Source of the DNA: Bradyrhizobium sp. RD5-C2
GTDB taxonomy: Bacteria; Pseudomonadota; Alphaproteobacteria; Rhizobiales; Xanthobacteraceae
NCBI RefSeq assembly: GCF_019972155.1
Contig: NZ_BOVL01000009.1
Coordinates: forward strand, 46,060 to 110,059
Reading direction: 5' to 3'
Length of the DNA: 64,000 nt
Both the position numbers and the translations under genes were made by a program. Shown here piece after piece: positions 25,559 to 33,605 of the stretch (position 1 is the stretch's first letter; each line of letters opens with the position of its first letter). The notes below the pieces were generated by a model. It was not told where the DNA came from, did no database searches, and saw nothing but the letters and a program-made list of their open reading frames with translations.

Positions 25559-26833
25559 ATGTTAGCTCCCACGCCTGCCTCGCCCGAATCCGCGGGAATG
25601 TCGACCACCGCCCTCAACCGCCTCGAAGCGCATTTGAAGAGCCGCTACATCGATTCCGGCCGCTTTCCCGGCACCCAGGTCCTGGTCTACCGCCGCGGCA
25701 AGATCGTGCATTCCACCGTCCAGGGCTTTGCCGATCTCGAACGCAAGGTGCCGGTGAAGGACGACACTATTTTCCGCATCTATTCGATGACCAAGCCGAT
25801 CACCTCGGTCGCCTTCATGATGCTGGTCGAGGAAGGCAAGGTGGCGCTCGACGAGCCGGTCGCCAAATACATTCCGGAGTGGAAGAACCTCGGCGTGTTC
25901 GTCGCCGGCACCGCGCCCGCCTTCCTGACCCGCCCACCGACCCGGCCGATGCTGATCGTCGACCTGCTGCGCCACACCTCGGGCCTCACCTACGGCTTCC
26001 AGCAGCGCTCCAATGTCGACGCCGCCTATCGCGAGAAGAAGATCGGCGAGGTCATCAAGGCCGGAACGCTCGACAGCATGATCGAGGACCTGGCGAAGAT
26101 CCCGCTGGAGTTCTCGCCGGGTGAAGCCTGGAATTACTCGGTCTCCACCGACGTGCTCGGCTATCTCGTCGGCAAGATTTCAGGGATGCCGTTCGAGCAG
26201 TTCCTGAAGGAGCGCATCTTCAAACCGCTCGGCATGAACGACACCGACTTCTTCGTGCCGGCCGACAAGGCGCACCGCTTTGCCGCCTGCTATTCCGCCG
26301 ACCCGCAAGGCGGCTTCAACCCGCTCGCGGCCGAGCGCAAGGGCACGCTGACGCTGCAGGACGATCCGGCCACCAGCTCGTTCCTGTCGCCGCCCTCGCT
26401 GGTCTCGGGCGGCGGCGGGCTGTGCTCGACCGCGGCCGACTATCTGACCTTCTGCCGCGCGCTGCTGAACGGCGGCGAGCTCGGCGGCTTCCGGCTGCTC
26501 GGCCCGAAGACGCTGAAGCTGATGGCCAGCAATCATCTGCCCGGCGGCGTCGACCTGCCGGCGATGTCGCGCTCGATGTTCGCCGAGGCCGCCTATAACG
26601 GCATCGGTTTCGGCCTCGGCTTCGCCGTCACCATGCACCCGGCACAGACCCTGATCGCGGGCAGCCCGGGCGAATTCAACTGGGGCGGCGCCGCGACGAC
26701 ATCCTTCTTCATCGATCCGGCCGAGGAGCTGATCACGATCTTCATGACCCAGGTGCTGCCGTCGAGCGCCTATCCGCTGCGGCGCGAGCTGCGCACCATG
26801 GTCTACGCCGCGATCACCGAGAGCAATCTCTGA
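25559..26833 (+). CDS. Beta-lactamase-fold serine hydrolase (class C / EstB-like)
   Basis: A 424-residue penicillin-binding-fold hydrolase. The nucleophile and Lys are in IYSMTKPI (S-x-x-K), the Tyr motif in WNYSVSTD, and a C-terminal GGG-type segment is near SPGEFNWGGAATT. No signal peptide is evident, so it is probably a cytoplasmic esterase rather than an antibiotic resistance enzyme. The ATG at 25559 follows GGAGAA. It is divergent from the dioxygenase across 142 bp. Confidence 0.88.
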   Translation: MLAPTPASPESAGMSTTALNRLEAHLKSRYIDSGRFPGTQVLVYRRGKIVHSTVQGFADLERKVPVKDDTIFRIYSMTKPITSVAFMMLVEEGKVALDEPVAKYIPEWKNLGVFVAGTAPAFLTRPPTRPMLIVDLLRHTSGLTYGFQQRSNVDAAYREKKIGEVIKAGTLDSMIEDLAKIPLEFSPGEAWNYSVSTDVLGYLVGKISGMPFEQFLKERIFKPLGMNDTDFFVPADKAHRFAACYSADPQGGFNPLAAERKGTLTLQDDPATSSFLSPPSLVSGGGGLCSTAADYLTFCRALLNGGELGGFRLLGPKTLKLMASNHLPGGVDLPAMSRSMFAEAAYNGIGFGLGFAVTMHPAQTLIAGSPGEFNWGGAATTSFFIDPAEELITIFMTQVLPSSAYPLRRELRTMVYAAITESNL

Positions 26834-26958
26834 CCAAACGTTCTTCCGCGGCATACGGTGTGCGCCGCGGAATTTTTCCGATTGCCGGTCATTTCCTTTG
26901 GCGGACTTTTCCCGCTTCCCCTAAGCTCACCGCAAACGGGCACCGACCCGGGGACCTC

Positions 26959-28467
26959 GTGCCGAAACTGACATTGCCAGTGCGTCTCGCGCTTCTGGTC
27001 GCGGGGACGATGTTGCCGCTGATCGTTTTCGCGGTCGGGATCGTCTTCCACAATTACCAGCGGGATCGTCAGGCGGCCACGCAGCGCGTGCTGGAGACGG
27101 CGCGCAGCATCCGCTTGCTGCTCGATGCGGAAATGCAGCGCATGACCGGCGGGCTGCAGGTGCTGGCGCTGACCAACTCGCTGCGCAACAGCGACTTCGA
27201 CAACTTCCGCCGCGTCGCGGCCGGCTTTCTCGACCAGTACGGCAAGGACGGCGTGGTGCTGGTGGCCGACCGCAGGGGGCGCCAGGCGTTCTCCTCGCTG
27301 ACGCCGGACACCGCGAGCCTGCCGCCGCGCAACAATCTCGAGATCGTCGAGAAGGTGTTTACGACGCGGCAGCCACAATACTCCAACCTGTTCTTCGGCG
27401 AGGTGAAGCAGCAACTGATCATCACGGTCGAGGTGCCGGTGATCCGCGACGGCGAAGTGCTCTACGACATCTCCTTCAGCCCGCCGATCGAGGTCTTCCA
27501 GGCCATGATCGAGCGGCAGCGCCTGAACCAGGACTGGACCATCTCGATCTTCGACGGCGACGGCGTCAACCTCGCCCGCGTGCCGAATCCGCAGGCAACC
27601 ATCGGACAGCGCGCATCGCCAACGTTGTTTGCCGAGATGTTCCGCCGCAGCGAGGCGACACTGCCGACGGTCTCGCTCGAAGGCGTGGCGCTGATCACGG
27701 GCTTCACCCGGTCGCGCGTCACCGGCTGGACGGTCGCCGCTGGGATCGCCGAGAACTCGCTGGTGGCGCCGCTGTGGCGCTCGCTTGCGATCACCAGCGT
27801 GATCGGTGGCGTCCTGCTCCTGGTCGGCCTCGGCTTTGCGGTGCGGATGGCGACCACGATCGCGCGCGGCGAGATGCTGCACGATCTCCTGATCGAGGAG
27901 CTCAACCACCGCGTCAAGAACACGCTGGCGATCCTGCAATCGATCGCCACGCAGACCTTCCGCAGCGCGAGCCGCGCCGAGCGCGACAAGTTCGAGGGAC
28001 GGCTCGGCGCACTCGCCGAGGCGCACAATTTGCTCTCCACCGACAAATGGCAGGGCTCCGACCTGCAGGACGTGGTCAGCCGCGTGCTGCGGCCCTATCT
28101 GCTGAACGCCTCCGAACGGGTCAGGATGTTCGGGCCGCGCGTGCCGCTGTCGCCCCGGCTTGCCTTGGTGCTGTCGATGCTGCTGCATGAGATGGCGACC
28201 AACGCCGCCAAATATGGCGCACTGTCCAACGACACCGGCACGATGACCCTGGATTGGGAGATCCTCGCGGACGGCCCCGGACCGATGCTCCGATTGATCT
28301 GGACGGAGGCCGGCGGCCCACCGGTCGCGGCGCCGGTGCAGCGCGGCTTCGGCTCCCGGCTGATCGAGCGCAGCGCCCGCGACCAGCTCGGCGGCGAGGC
28401 CACGGTGGATTTCCTGCCCCACGGCGTCGTCTACACGGTGACCTGCACCCTCGAAACCGGCGAATGA
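26959..28467 (+). CDS. Membrane sensor histidine kinase, HWE/HisKA_2 type with Cache-like sensor
   Basis: A 502-residue kinase. A first membrane segment (LALLVAGTMLPLIVFAVGIV) and a second near residue 285 (SVIGGVLLLVGLGFAV) flank an extracytoplasmic sensor of about 240 residues resembling a double-Cache domain. The phospho-acceptor His is in IEELNHRVKNTLAILQS, the HWE/HisKA_2 box. The ATPase domain has HEMATNAAKYGALS (N box) and a degenerate G region. No HAMP or receiver is present, and no response-regulator gene is adjacent. The start is a GTG (MPKLTLPVRL). It lies 100 bp upstream of dctA, so C4-dicarboxylate sensing is possible; a general-stress role is an alternative. Confidence 0.87.
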   Translation: MPKLTLPVRLALLVAGTMLPLIVFAVGIVFHNYQRDRQAATQRVLETARSIRLLLDAEMQRMTGGLQVLALTNSLRNSDFDNFRRVAAGFLDQYGKDGVVLVADRRGRQAFSSLTPDTASLPPRNNLEIVEKVFTTRQPQYSNLFFGEVKQQLIITVEVPVIRDGEVLYDISFSPPIEVFQAMIERQRLNQDWTISIFDGDGVNLARVPNPQATIGQRASPTLFAEMFRRSEATLPTVSLEGVALITGFTRSRVTGWTVAAGIAENSLVAPLWRSLAITSVIGGVLLLVGLGFAVRMATTIARGEMLHDLLIEELNHRVKNTLAILQSIATQTFRSASRAERDKFEGRLGALAEAHNLLSTDKWQGSDLQDVVSRVLRPYLLNASERVRMFGPRVPLSPRLALVLSMLLHEMATNAAKYGALSNDTGTMTLDWEILADGPGPMLRLIWTEAGGPPVAAPVQRGFGSRLIERSARDQLGGEATVDFLPHGVVYTVTCTLETGE

Positions 28468-28498
28468 CCGGGCAAATGGCCCCAATCCTGCGACATCT

Positions 28499-28514
28499 TG
28501 GCACGCAAGTTGCT
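28499..28514 (+). promoter_or_regulatory. Consensus sigma-54 promoter of dctA
   Basis: TGGCACGCAAGTTGCT is an exact match to the TGGCACG-N4-TTGCW consensus, 54 nt before the dctA start. This is the promoter class known to drive rhizobial dctA through DctB/DctD. The activator sites would have to lie within the end of the upstream kinase gene. Confidence 0.88.
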
Positions 28515-28567
28515 AAGATGGGGCGGGATCGGCCGGCAAGAACACCGGCCAAAAACAGGGGGAGTTC

Positions 28568-29887
28568 ATGTCGACCATCGCCGCGGACGCTACAGTTGCA
28601 CGCAAGCCGCTCTACACATCGCTGTTCGTGCAGGTGCTTGTCGCGCTACTGCTCGGCATCATCATCGGCATGGCCGCACCCGATTTCGCGATCGGGCTGA
28701 AGATCTTCAGCGATGCCTTCCTGAAGCTGATCTCGATGATCGTTGCGCCGATCGTGTTCTGCGTGGTGGTGCACGGCATCGCGGGCGCCGGCGACCTCAA
28801 GAAGGTCGGACGCGTCGGCGTCAAGGCGCTGGTGTATTTCGAGGCGATGACGACGGTCGCCCTCGTGGTCGGCTTGATCCTGGCCTATTTGTTCGGACCC
28901 GGTCACGGCATGAACATCGATACCTCGACGCTGGATGCCAAGGCGCTCGGCAGCTATGCCAGCAATGCGCAGAAGCTGAAGGGCGAAGGCATCGGCAGCT
29001 TCCTGCTCAACATCATCCCGAGCACCTCGTTCGACGCGCTGTCGCGCAACGACGTGCTGCAGGTGTTGTTCTTCGCCATCATCTTCGGCGTCAGCCTGGC
29101 GCTGGTCGGCGGCGAGAAGGGCGAGAAAATCTCCTCGTTCATCGACGCGGTCTCCACCGTGCTGTTCCGCGCCATGGGCCTGATCGTGCGCTTCGCGCCG
29201 ATCGGCGTGCTCGGCGCCGTCGCCTACACGGTCGGCAAATACGGCGTCGGCTCGCTGAAACAGCTGCTGTCGCTGGTGGCGCTGTTCTACGTCTCGGTCG
29301 CGATCTTCGTGCTCGGCGTGCTCGGCGGGGTGATGGCGCTTGCCGGCATCAATATCCTCAAGTTCCTCGGCTACCTGCGCGAGGAGCTGATGATCGTGGT
29401 CGCCACCGCATCCTCCGACGCGGTGCTGCCGCAGGTGATGCGCAAGCTGGAGCATTTCGGCGTCAAGGATTCGGTGGTCGGCCTCGTGATTCCGACCGGC
29501 TATTCGTTCAACCTCGACGCGTTCTCGATCTATCTGACGCTGGCGGTGGTGTTCATCGCGCAGGCGACCAACACGCCGCTGTCGTTCGGTGACCTGCTGC
29601 TGGTGCTCGGCGTGTCGCTGATCACCTCGAAGGGCGCGCATGGCGTGCCCGGCTCGGCGATCGTCATCCTGGCGGCGACGCTCAACGCCGTGCCGAGCAT
29701 CCCGGCGATCGGCCTCGTGCTGGTGCTCTCGGTTGACTGGTTCATCGGCATGGCGCGCGCCGTCGGCAATCTGATCGGCAACTGCGTCGCCACCGTCGTG
29801 GTCGCAGCATGGGAAGGCGACCTGGACCGGGACAAGGCCCGTCGCGTGCTCGAAGGCGCTGATGCGGTCGACGTCACCGCGGGCTGA
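28568..29887 (+). CDS. dctA: C4-dicarboxylate:cation symporter DctA
   Basis: A 439-residue DAACS carrier that imports succinate, malate and fumarate, the carbon source of bacteroids. Characteristic stretches are KLISMIVAPIVFCVVVHGIA, the serine-rich hairpin ATASSDAVLPQVM, and PTGYSFNLDAFSIYLT with the NLDG-like loop. A second hairpin, SLITSKGAHGVPGSAIVILA, follows. The ATG follows GGGGGAG. It is preceded by a perfect sigma-54 promoter. It is not accompanied by dctBD here; an HWE kinase is upstream instead. Confidence 0.96.
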   Translation: MSTIAADATVARKPLYTSLFVQVLVALLLGIIIGMAAPDFAIGLKIFSDAFLKLISMIVAPIVFCVVVHGIAGAGDLKKVGRVGVKALVYFEAMTTVALVVGLILAYLFGPGHGMNIDTSTLDAKALGSYASNAQKLKGEGIGSFLLNIIPSTSFDALSRNDVLQVLFFAIIFGVSLALVGGEKGEKISSFIDAVSTVLFRAMGLIVRFAPIGVLGAVAYTVGKYGVGSLKQLLSLVALFYVSVAIFVLGVLGGVMALAGINILKFLGYLREELMIVVATASSDAVLPQVMRKLEHFGVKDSVVGLVIPTGYSFNLDAFSIYLTLAVVFIAQATNTPLSFGDLLLVLGVSLITSKGAHGVPGSAIVILAATLNAVPSIPAIGLVLVLSVDWFIGMARAVGNLIGNCVATVVVAAWEGDLDRDKARRVLEGADAVDVTAG

Positions 29888-29907
29888 GCCACGCGATGCA
29901 GGGCGGC

Positions 29908-29934
29908 GGCGTCCCGCGCATGGCGCGGGGCGCC
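29908..29934. terminator. Hairpin between convergent dctA and small-protein genes
   Basis: A 12-bp stem (GGCGTCCCGCGC with GCGCGGGGCGCC, one G-T pair) closes a 3-nt ATG loop, midway between two convergent stop codons. There is no long T-run, so it may be a bidirectional pause hairpin. Confidence 0.55.
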
Positions 29935-29937
29935 GGC

Positions 29938-30249
29938 TTACTTGATCAGCCGCAGATACGGCGGCAACTGCCTGGTTGCCGGTTCCTGTACCGGCTCGTC
30001 CGACGCGATCATGTCACACAGCGCCTTCAACTCGGAATCCGTCACCTTGTGCAGCTCCATCCGGAGCTCGAGGATGGCAAGGGACAACAGCCGCGCCGTT
30101 TCCGTGTTCGCCCGGTCAGTCAGAAATGCCTGACACTCTTCCAGGGTTGCCAGCAGCGCCAGCAACCGTTCTTCCGTATTTGCGACCGGCATATCTTCCA
30201 CTCCCGAAGCCGCGAGGTAGAGTCGAGGTGTTCCCCTCTTCCGCTTCAT
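29938..30249 (-). CDS. Small conserved-type hypothetical protein (103 aa)
   Basis: I do not recognise the family. The 103-residue protein has a basic start (MKRKRGTPRLYL) followed by an amphipathic, likely helical region (ERLLALLATLEECQAFLTDR ... LLSLAILELRMELHKVTDSE) and a short Pro-rich tail. There is no signal peptide or membrane segment. The ATG at 30249 has a strong AGGAGAGG site. It is convergent with dctA. The helical content suggests a small regulatory or adaptor protein. Confidence 0.7.
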   Translation of the reverse strand: MKRKRGTPRLYLAASGVEDMPVANTEERLLALLATLEECQAFLTDRANTETARLLSLAILELRMELHKVTDSELKALCDMIASDEPVQEPATRQLPPYLRLIK

Positions 30250-30817
30250 TTGGCCTCTCCTGCCAGAGTTCGCCGGCTTTCCGTAGGCGCACAATTGTTC
30301 CCGATGATTCAGAACTTTTAGGCAATTGTCCAGCAACATTCCGAAAGCCTGACTTGGACTTACGTCAAACTTTTCGCATTAGCGGCGCATCCGTCAAGCA
30401 ACCGCAGACCGTCGTCGCGACCTCAGGATGCACTAGCTGGGGTTGCATCCATACTAGGACGCTCGTACAATATTGGCTGCCCGTAGAACTACGGGCGAGT
30501 GCAATGCCGCCCAGTAAGCATGCGCGCAAAATCTGTGTCGATCAAACTCGCGCTAGTTGTGGTTTGGTCAATATTTTGCCAAATGTAGAGGGCGGGGTGT
30601 CGATAGACACCTTGGCGCGGTCGACTTCAGGTAGTCGACCGAGTCGGTACTTGGGTGCTTCCGATGCACATCTGCGTTTGGATACCATCCCGCGATCTTC
30701 TTGGATTTCGTCGTTCAGACGAACTGACGATCCACTCGAGCTTAACGCGGTACATCATGAACGTGTCCCTGACCCGACCGGGCCAGGGATTCTCGATTTG
30801 AAGGACGGGTCACAAGA
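30250..30817. other. 568-bp non-coding region upstream of the XRE regulator
   Basis: No credible gene on either strand. Two perfect short inverted repeats stand out: GCCCGTAG-AA-CTACGGGC at 30479-30496 and GGTGTC-GATA-GACACC at 30596-30611. A looser CCCTG...CAGGG pair lies just before the XRE start. The region is more A+T-rich than its surroundings. It may contain a long leader, an sRNA, or degenerate sequence. Confidence 0.45.
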
Positions 30818-31213
30818 ATGAACAGATCAGCAGCAAAGAAGATGAAGCAGCGCAGCGCCGGCAAGCCGGACATTGAGTTGGGCAAGCGGATTCGTCTGCG
30901 CCGTGTCGAGCAGAAGATCTCGCAGGCGGAACTCGGCGACAAGCTTGGCGTCAGCTTCCAGCAGGTCCAGAAGTACGAGAAGGGCGTGAACCGCGTCGGC
31001 GCCGCCCGCCTTCAGCAGATCGCGACCGCGCTGGACGTGCCGGTGACCTTCTTCTACGACGGCGACAACAAGGCCCGCGAAGTCGAGAGCCTGCTGTTCC
31101 TCGACAGCGCGTTCAGCCTCCGGTTGCTGCGCGCCTACAGCAAGATCAAGGATCAGACCGTGCAGCGCCAGCTGGTGTCGCTGATGGAATCGATCGCCGC
31201 CAACGAAGACTGA
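30818..31213 (+). CDS. XRE-family transcriptional regulator (PraR/SinR-like)
   Basis: A 131-residue DNA-binding protein. A Cro/C1 helix-turn-helix is at residues ~20-75 (GKRIRLRRVEQKISQAELGD, then FQQVQKYEKGVNRVGAARL), with VPVTFFYDGD after it and a C-terminal helical dimerisation region. This layout matches rhizobial PraR-type regulators of surface and biofilm genes, and many Bradyrhizobium paralogues. The ATG is followed by a basic tail. It ends with a strong terminator at 31327. Confidence 0.88.
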   Translation: MNRSAAKKMKQRSAGKPDIELGKRIRLRRVEQKISQAELGDKLGVSFQQVQKYEKGVNRVGAARLQQIATALDVPVTFFYDGDNKAREVESLLFLDSAFSLRLLRAYSKIKDQTVQRQLVSLMESIAANED

Positions 31214-31650
31214 ACGGCAGCACAGGTACGATCGCGATACCGCGAACGCGATCGACCAGGGCGAGCGGATCGGCCGCGACCGGTCATTGGGATCGCCACG
31301 CGCCGGTCGAACCGGGAAGATATCGAAGCGCTGCCATCGGCGATGGCAGCGCTTTTTCTTTGACCGTTCGGCACGGCCAGGTCCCTGCCCCCGGCTTCGG
31401 CACAACGAGCGAGCGGTCTCCGCGTTGATGTGCGCCACAAGGTCGTGCGGCCGCCATGCCGACGATGGCGGCAGCCCCGGGCCTGCAGGACGGTCACGGT
31501 AATGTTCCGACCGCAACCAAAACTTAATCAAGACGCAACGGTCTCGGGATAGATCATCACCTCCGAACGAACGCGCCGCCCCCCATTCATGCGGCCGGGG
31601 CCGAGCCTTCCGATTTTTCGCGCCAGCGACGCAGTCCGGAGAATCGAGAT
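31214..31650. other. 437-bp intergenic region with terminator and short repeats
   Basis: Besides the terminator it holds CGATCGCG...CGCGATCG (31229-31236 and 31247-31254), an inverted repeat that could be a further hairpin. About 290 bp remain between the terminator and the L,D-transpeptidase start; I see no gene there, and it presumably carries that gene's promoter and leader. Confidence 0.5.
31327..31357 (+). terminator. Rho-independent terminator after the XRE gene
   Basis: A perfect 12-bp stem AGCGCTGCCATC / GATGGCAGCGCT with a 3-nt loop is followed at once by TTTTTCTTT. It is 114 nt past the XRE stop. Confidence 0.92.
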
Positions 31651-32982
31651 ATGCAGAAAGTGACACTCGTCGTCGTAGCCACGATGCTTGCGGCTCTACC
31701 GGCATTCGCCCAAACCACCGGCGCGCCCAACCCGACTGCGGCGGTCCCGCCTCATCATGCGCTGCCGGCTGCGGTACCGGCAGCCACCCAGCCAAGCCAG
31801 GCCAAGCCGGCCGCGTCGGCCTCGGTCGCGGAAACGCGATCGGCTGCCGCGCTCGCATTGTCGCGCGAGCCAACCTACGACCAGGGCAGCGCACAACGCA
31901 TTCGCGACGTGGTGAAGGGCTATTCCGATCTCGCCGCCCGCGGCGGTTGGCCCACGATCCCCGCTGACGCGAAATTTGCGCTGGGCGTCCAGGGCGCCAA
32001 TGACGATCTGCTGCGCAAGCGTCTGATCATCACCGGTGACCTTGCCGCCGACAAGGCCGCCGGTGCCTATGATGAAGTCTTGGCCTACGCGGTGAAGCAT
32101 TTCCAGACACGCCACGGGCTCGCGGCGACCGGCACGGTGACGCCGCGGACGCTGGCTGCGCTCAACGTTCCCGTGCAGAAGCGGATCAAGCAGCTGGAGG
32201 CCTCGCTGGAGCGGCTTGACCAGATGGATTTCCAGTTCGGGCAGCGCTATGTCGTGGTCAACATTCCCGCCACCTTCGCCGAGGCGGTCGAGGACGACAA
32301 GGTTGTGCGGCGCTACCGCGTGATCGTCGGCAAGACCGAGAAACCCTCGCCGACGCTGACGTCCGAGATCACCGACGTCATTCTCAATCCGACCTGGACG
32401 GTGCCGTCATCGATCACCAAGACGGAGATCGCAGCGCATATGCGCAAGGATCCGGCCTACCTGTCGCGCATGCACATGGACGTGCTTGACGCCCACGACA
32501 ACCCGATCGATCCGCATTCGGTCGACTGGTCGGGCGATCACGCGCCGAACATCACGGTGCGTCAGCAGAGCGGCGCATGGAATGCGCTCGGCGCGGTCAA
32601 GATCGATATGCCGAACTCCTATTCGGTCTACATGCACGACACCAATCAGCACAGCCTGTTCAACGACGACTATCGCTTCGATTCGCATGGCTGCTCGCGC
32701 GTCGACAATGTCCGCGATCTCGCGGCATGGCTGCTGAAGGACCAGCCGCAGTGGACCCGCGCTGCCATCGATGCCGCGATCGCCACCGGACAGCGTCAGG
32801 ACGTCCGCATGCTGAAGAAGGTTCCGGTGGCCTGGATCTACCTCACGGCGTGGATGACGAAGGACCGGACCATCCAGTTCCGCAACGACGTCTACGATCA
32901 GGACCAGCAACTCCTCGAAGCCACCGCCGAGGAAGCTGCCTTCTTCAACAAGGCCGCCGAACATCCGCTAACCACGCAGTAG
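31651..32982 (+). CDS. L,D-transpeptidase (YcbB-like, with peptidoglycan-binding domain)
   Basis: A 443-residue periplasmic cell-wall enzyme that forms 3-3 cross-links or anchors proteins to peptidoglycan. The signal peptide MQKVTLVVVATMLAALPAFA is followed by an Ala/Pro linker. A PG_binding_1 domain lies around residues 145-170 (VKHFQTRHGLAATGTVTPRT). The YkuD domain has His in YMHDTNQHSLF and catalytic Cys348 in SHGCSRVDN. Ser replaces the usual Val/Ile after the Cys. It stands alone downstream of the XRE terminator. Confidence 0.9.
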   Translation: MQKVTLVVVATMLAALPAFAQTTGAPNPTAAVPPHHALPAAVPAATQPSQAKPAASASVAETRSAAALALSREPTYDQGSAQRIRDVVKGYSDLAARGGWPTIPADAKFALGVQGANDDLLRKRLIITGDLAADKAAGAYDEVLAYAVKHFQTRHGLAATGTVTPRTLAALNVPVQKRIKQLEASLERLDQMDFQFGQRYVVVNIPATFAEAVEDDKVVRRYRVIVGKTEKPSPTLTSEITDVILNPTWTVPSSITKTEIAAHMRKDPAYLSRMHMDVLDAHDNPIDPHSVDWSGDHAPNITVRQQSGAWNALGAVKIDMPNSYSVYMHDTNQHSLFNDDYRFDSHGCSRVDNVRDLAAWLLKDQPQWTRAAIDAAIATGQRQDVRMLKKVPVAWIYLTAWMTKDRTIQFRNDVYDQDQQLLEATAEEAAFFNKAAEHPLTTQ

Positions 32983-33204
32983 AACGCTTTTCCGCGAAGC
33001 GCGACCAAACGTCATCACGTTTTGTTTGCGCCTCACCATTCTGTCGCGCGGCCAATTGTCGCCCGCGCACCGAGCGACCTCACAACTCCCGCATTTGCTG
33101 CGTTGAACCGGCGTCGCCAGAACCGAGTGCATGTGCCTGGCTTTTTTGTCGCAGCAACGAAGCGGCCACACGGACGTTTTCAGGCTTCAACCAAGGAGAT
33201 CTCA

Positions 33205-33546
33205 ATGAATATCAAGCTTGCAATTATTGGACTGGCCGCGCTCGGAAGCGCAGCGTTGACGTCCGGTGCGGCATCGGCGATGCCGAACGGGCTTCCGCAG
33301 GCCAGCCACATCGCAGGCGAAACGTCCAATGTCGACAAGGTGCGCCAGGTCTGCGATCGCTGGGGCCGCTGCTACTGGCAACCGGGCTATGGTTACGGAC
33401 CGCGCCATCACGGATGGCATCATCGTCCGCACGTCTATCCCCGCCATCATCACGGGTACCGTCACCACGGCGGACATCATGGTGCCGGCGGCCATCACGG
33501 CGGTGGCCATCACGGTGGCGGACATCACGGCGGACACCGGCGCTAA
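33205..33546 (+). CDS. Secreted histidine/glycine-rich small protein
   Basis: A 113-residue precursor with a clear signal peptide (MNIKLAIIGLAALGSAALTS, ending ASA). The mature part starts with a polar segment and CDRWGRCYW. The C-terminal half is made of HH and GG blocks such as HHGGGHHGGGHHGGHRR. I count about 20 His, so divalent-metal binding (Ni, Cu or Zn) is likely. The ATG follows AAGGAGAT. It ends with a strong terminator. I do not recognise a named family. Confidence 0.75.
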   Translation: MNIKLAIIGLAALGSAALTSGAASAMPNGLPQASHIAGETSNVDKVRQVCDRWGRCYWQPGYGYGPRHHGWHHRPHVYPRHHHGYRHHGGHHGAGGHHGGGHHGGGHHGGHRR

Positions 33547-33554
33547 TCATCCGC

Positions 33555-33582
33555 GAGGGGGCTTCGGCCCCCTCACCTTTTT
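33555..33582 (+). terminator. Terminator between the His-rich gene and the convergent carbamoyltransferase
   Basis: GAGGGGGC-TTCG-GCCCCCTC, a perfect 8-bp stem with the stable TTCG loop, is followed by ACCTTTTTC. It ends the His-rich gene and isolates it from the carbamoyltransferase locus. Confidence 0.9.
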
Positions 33583-33605
33583 CGCGCCAGTGCCGGCTAC
33601 CTCTG

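Noticed and set aside
25559..26833. An antibiotic-resistance beta-lactamase
   Set aside because: The fold motifs are present but no signal peptide is visible, and the Tyr motif reads YSV and not the usual Y-(A/S)-N of class C enzymes; an esterase-type hydrolase is more likely.
29976..30821. A 281-residue plus-strand open frame covering the 30.3-30.8 kb gap
   Set aside because: It overlaps the well-supported minus-strand small gene, reads as low-complexity Ser/Pro/Arg sequence and has no ribosome site. The gap is better described as non-coding.
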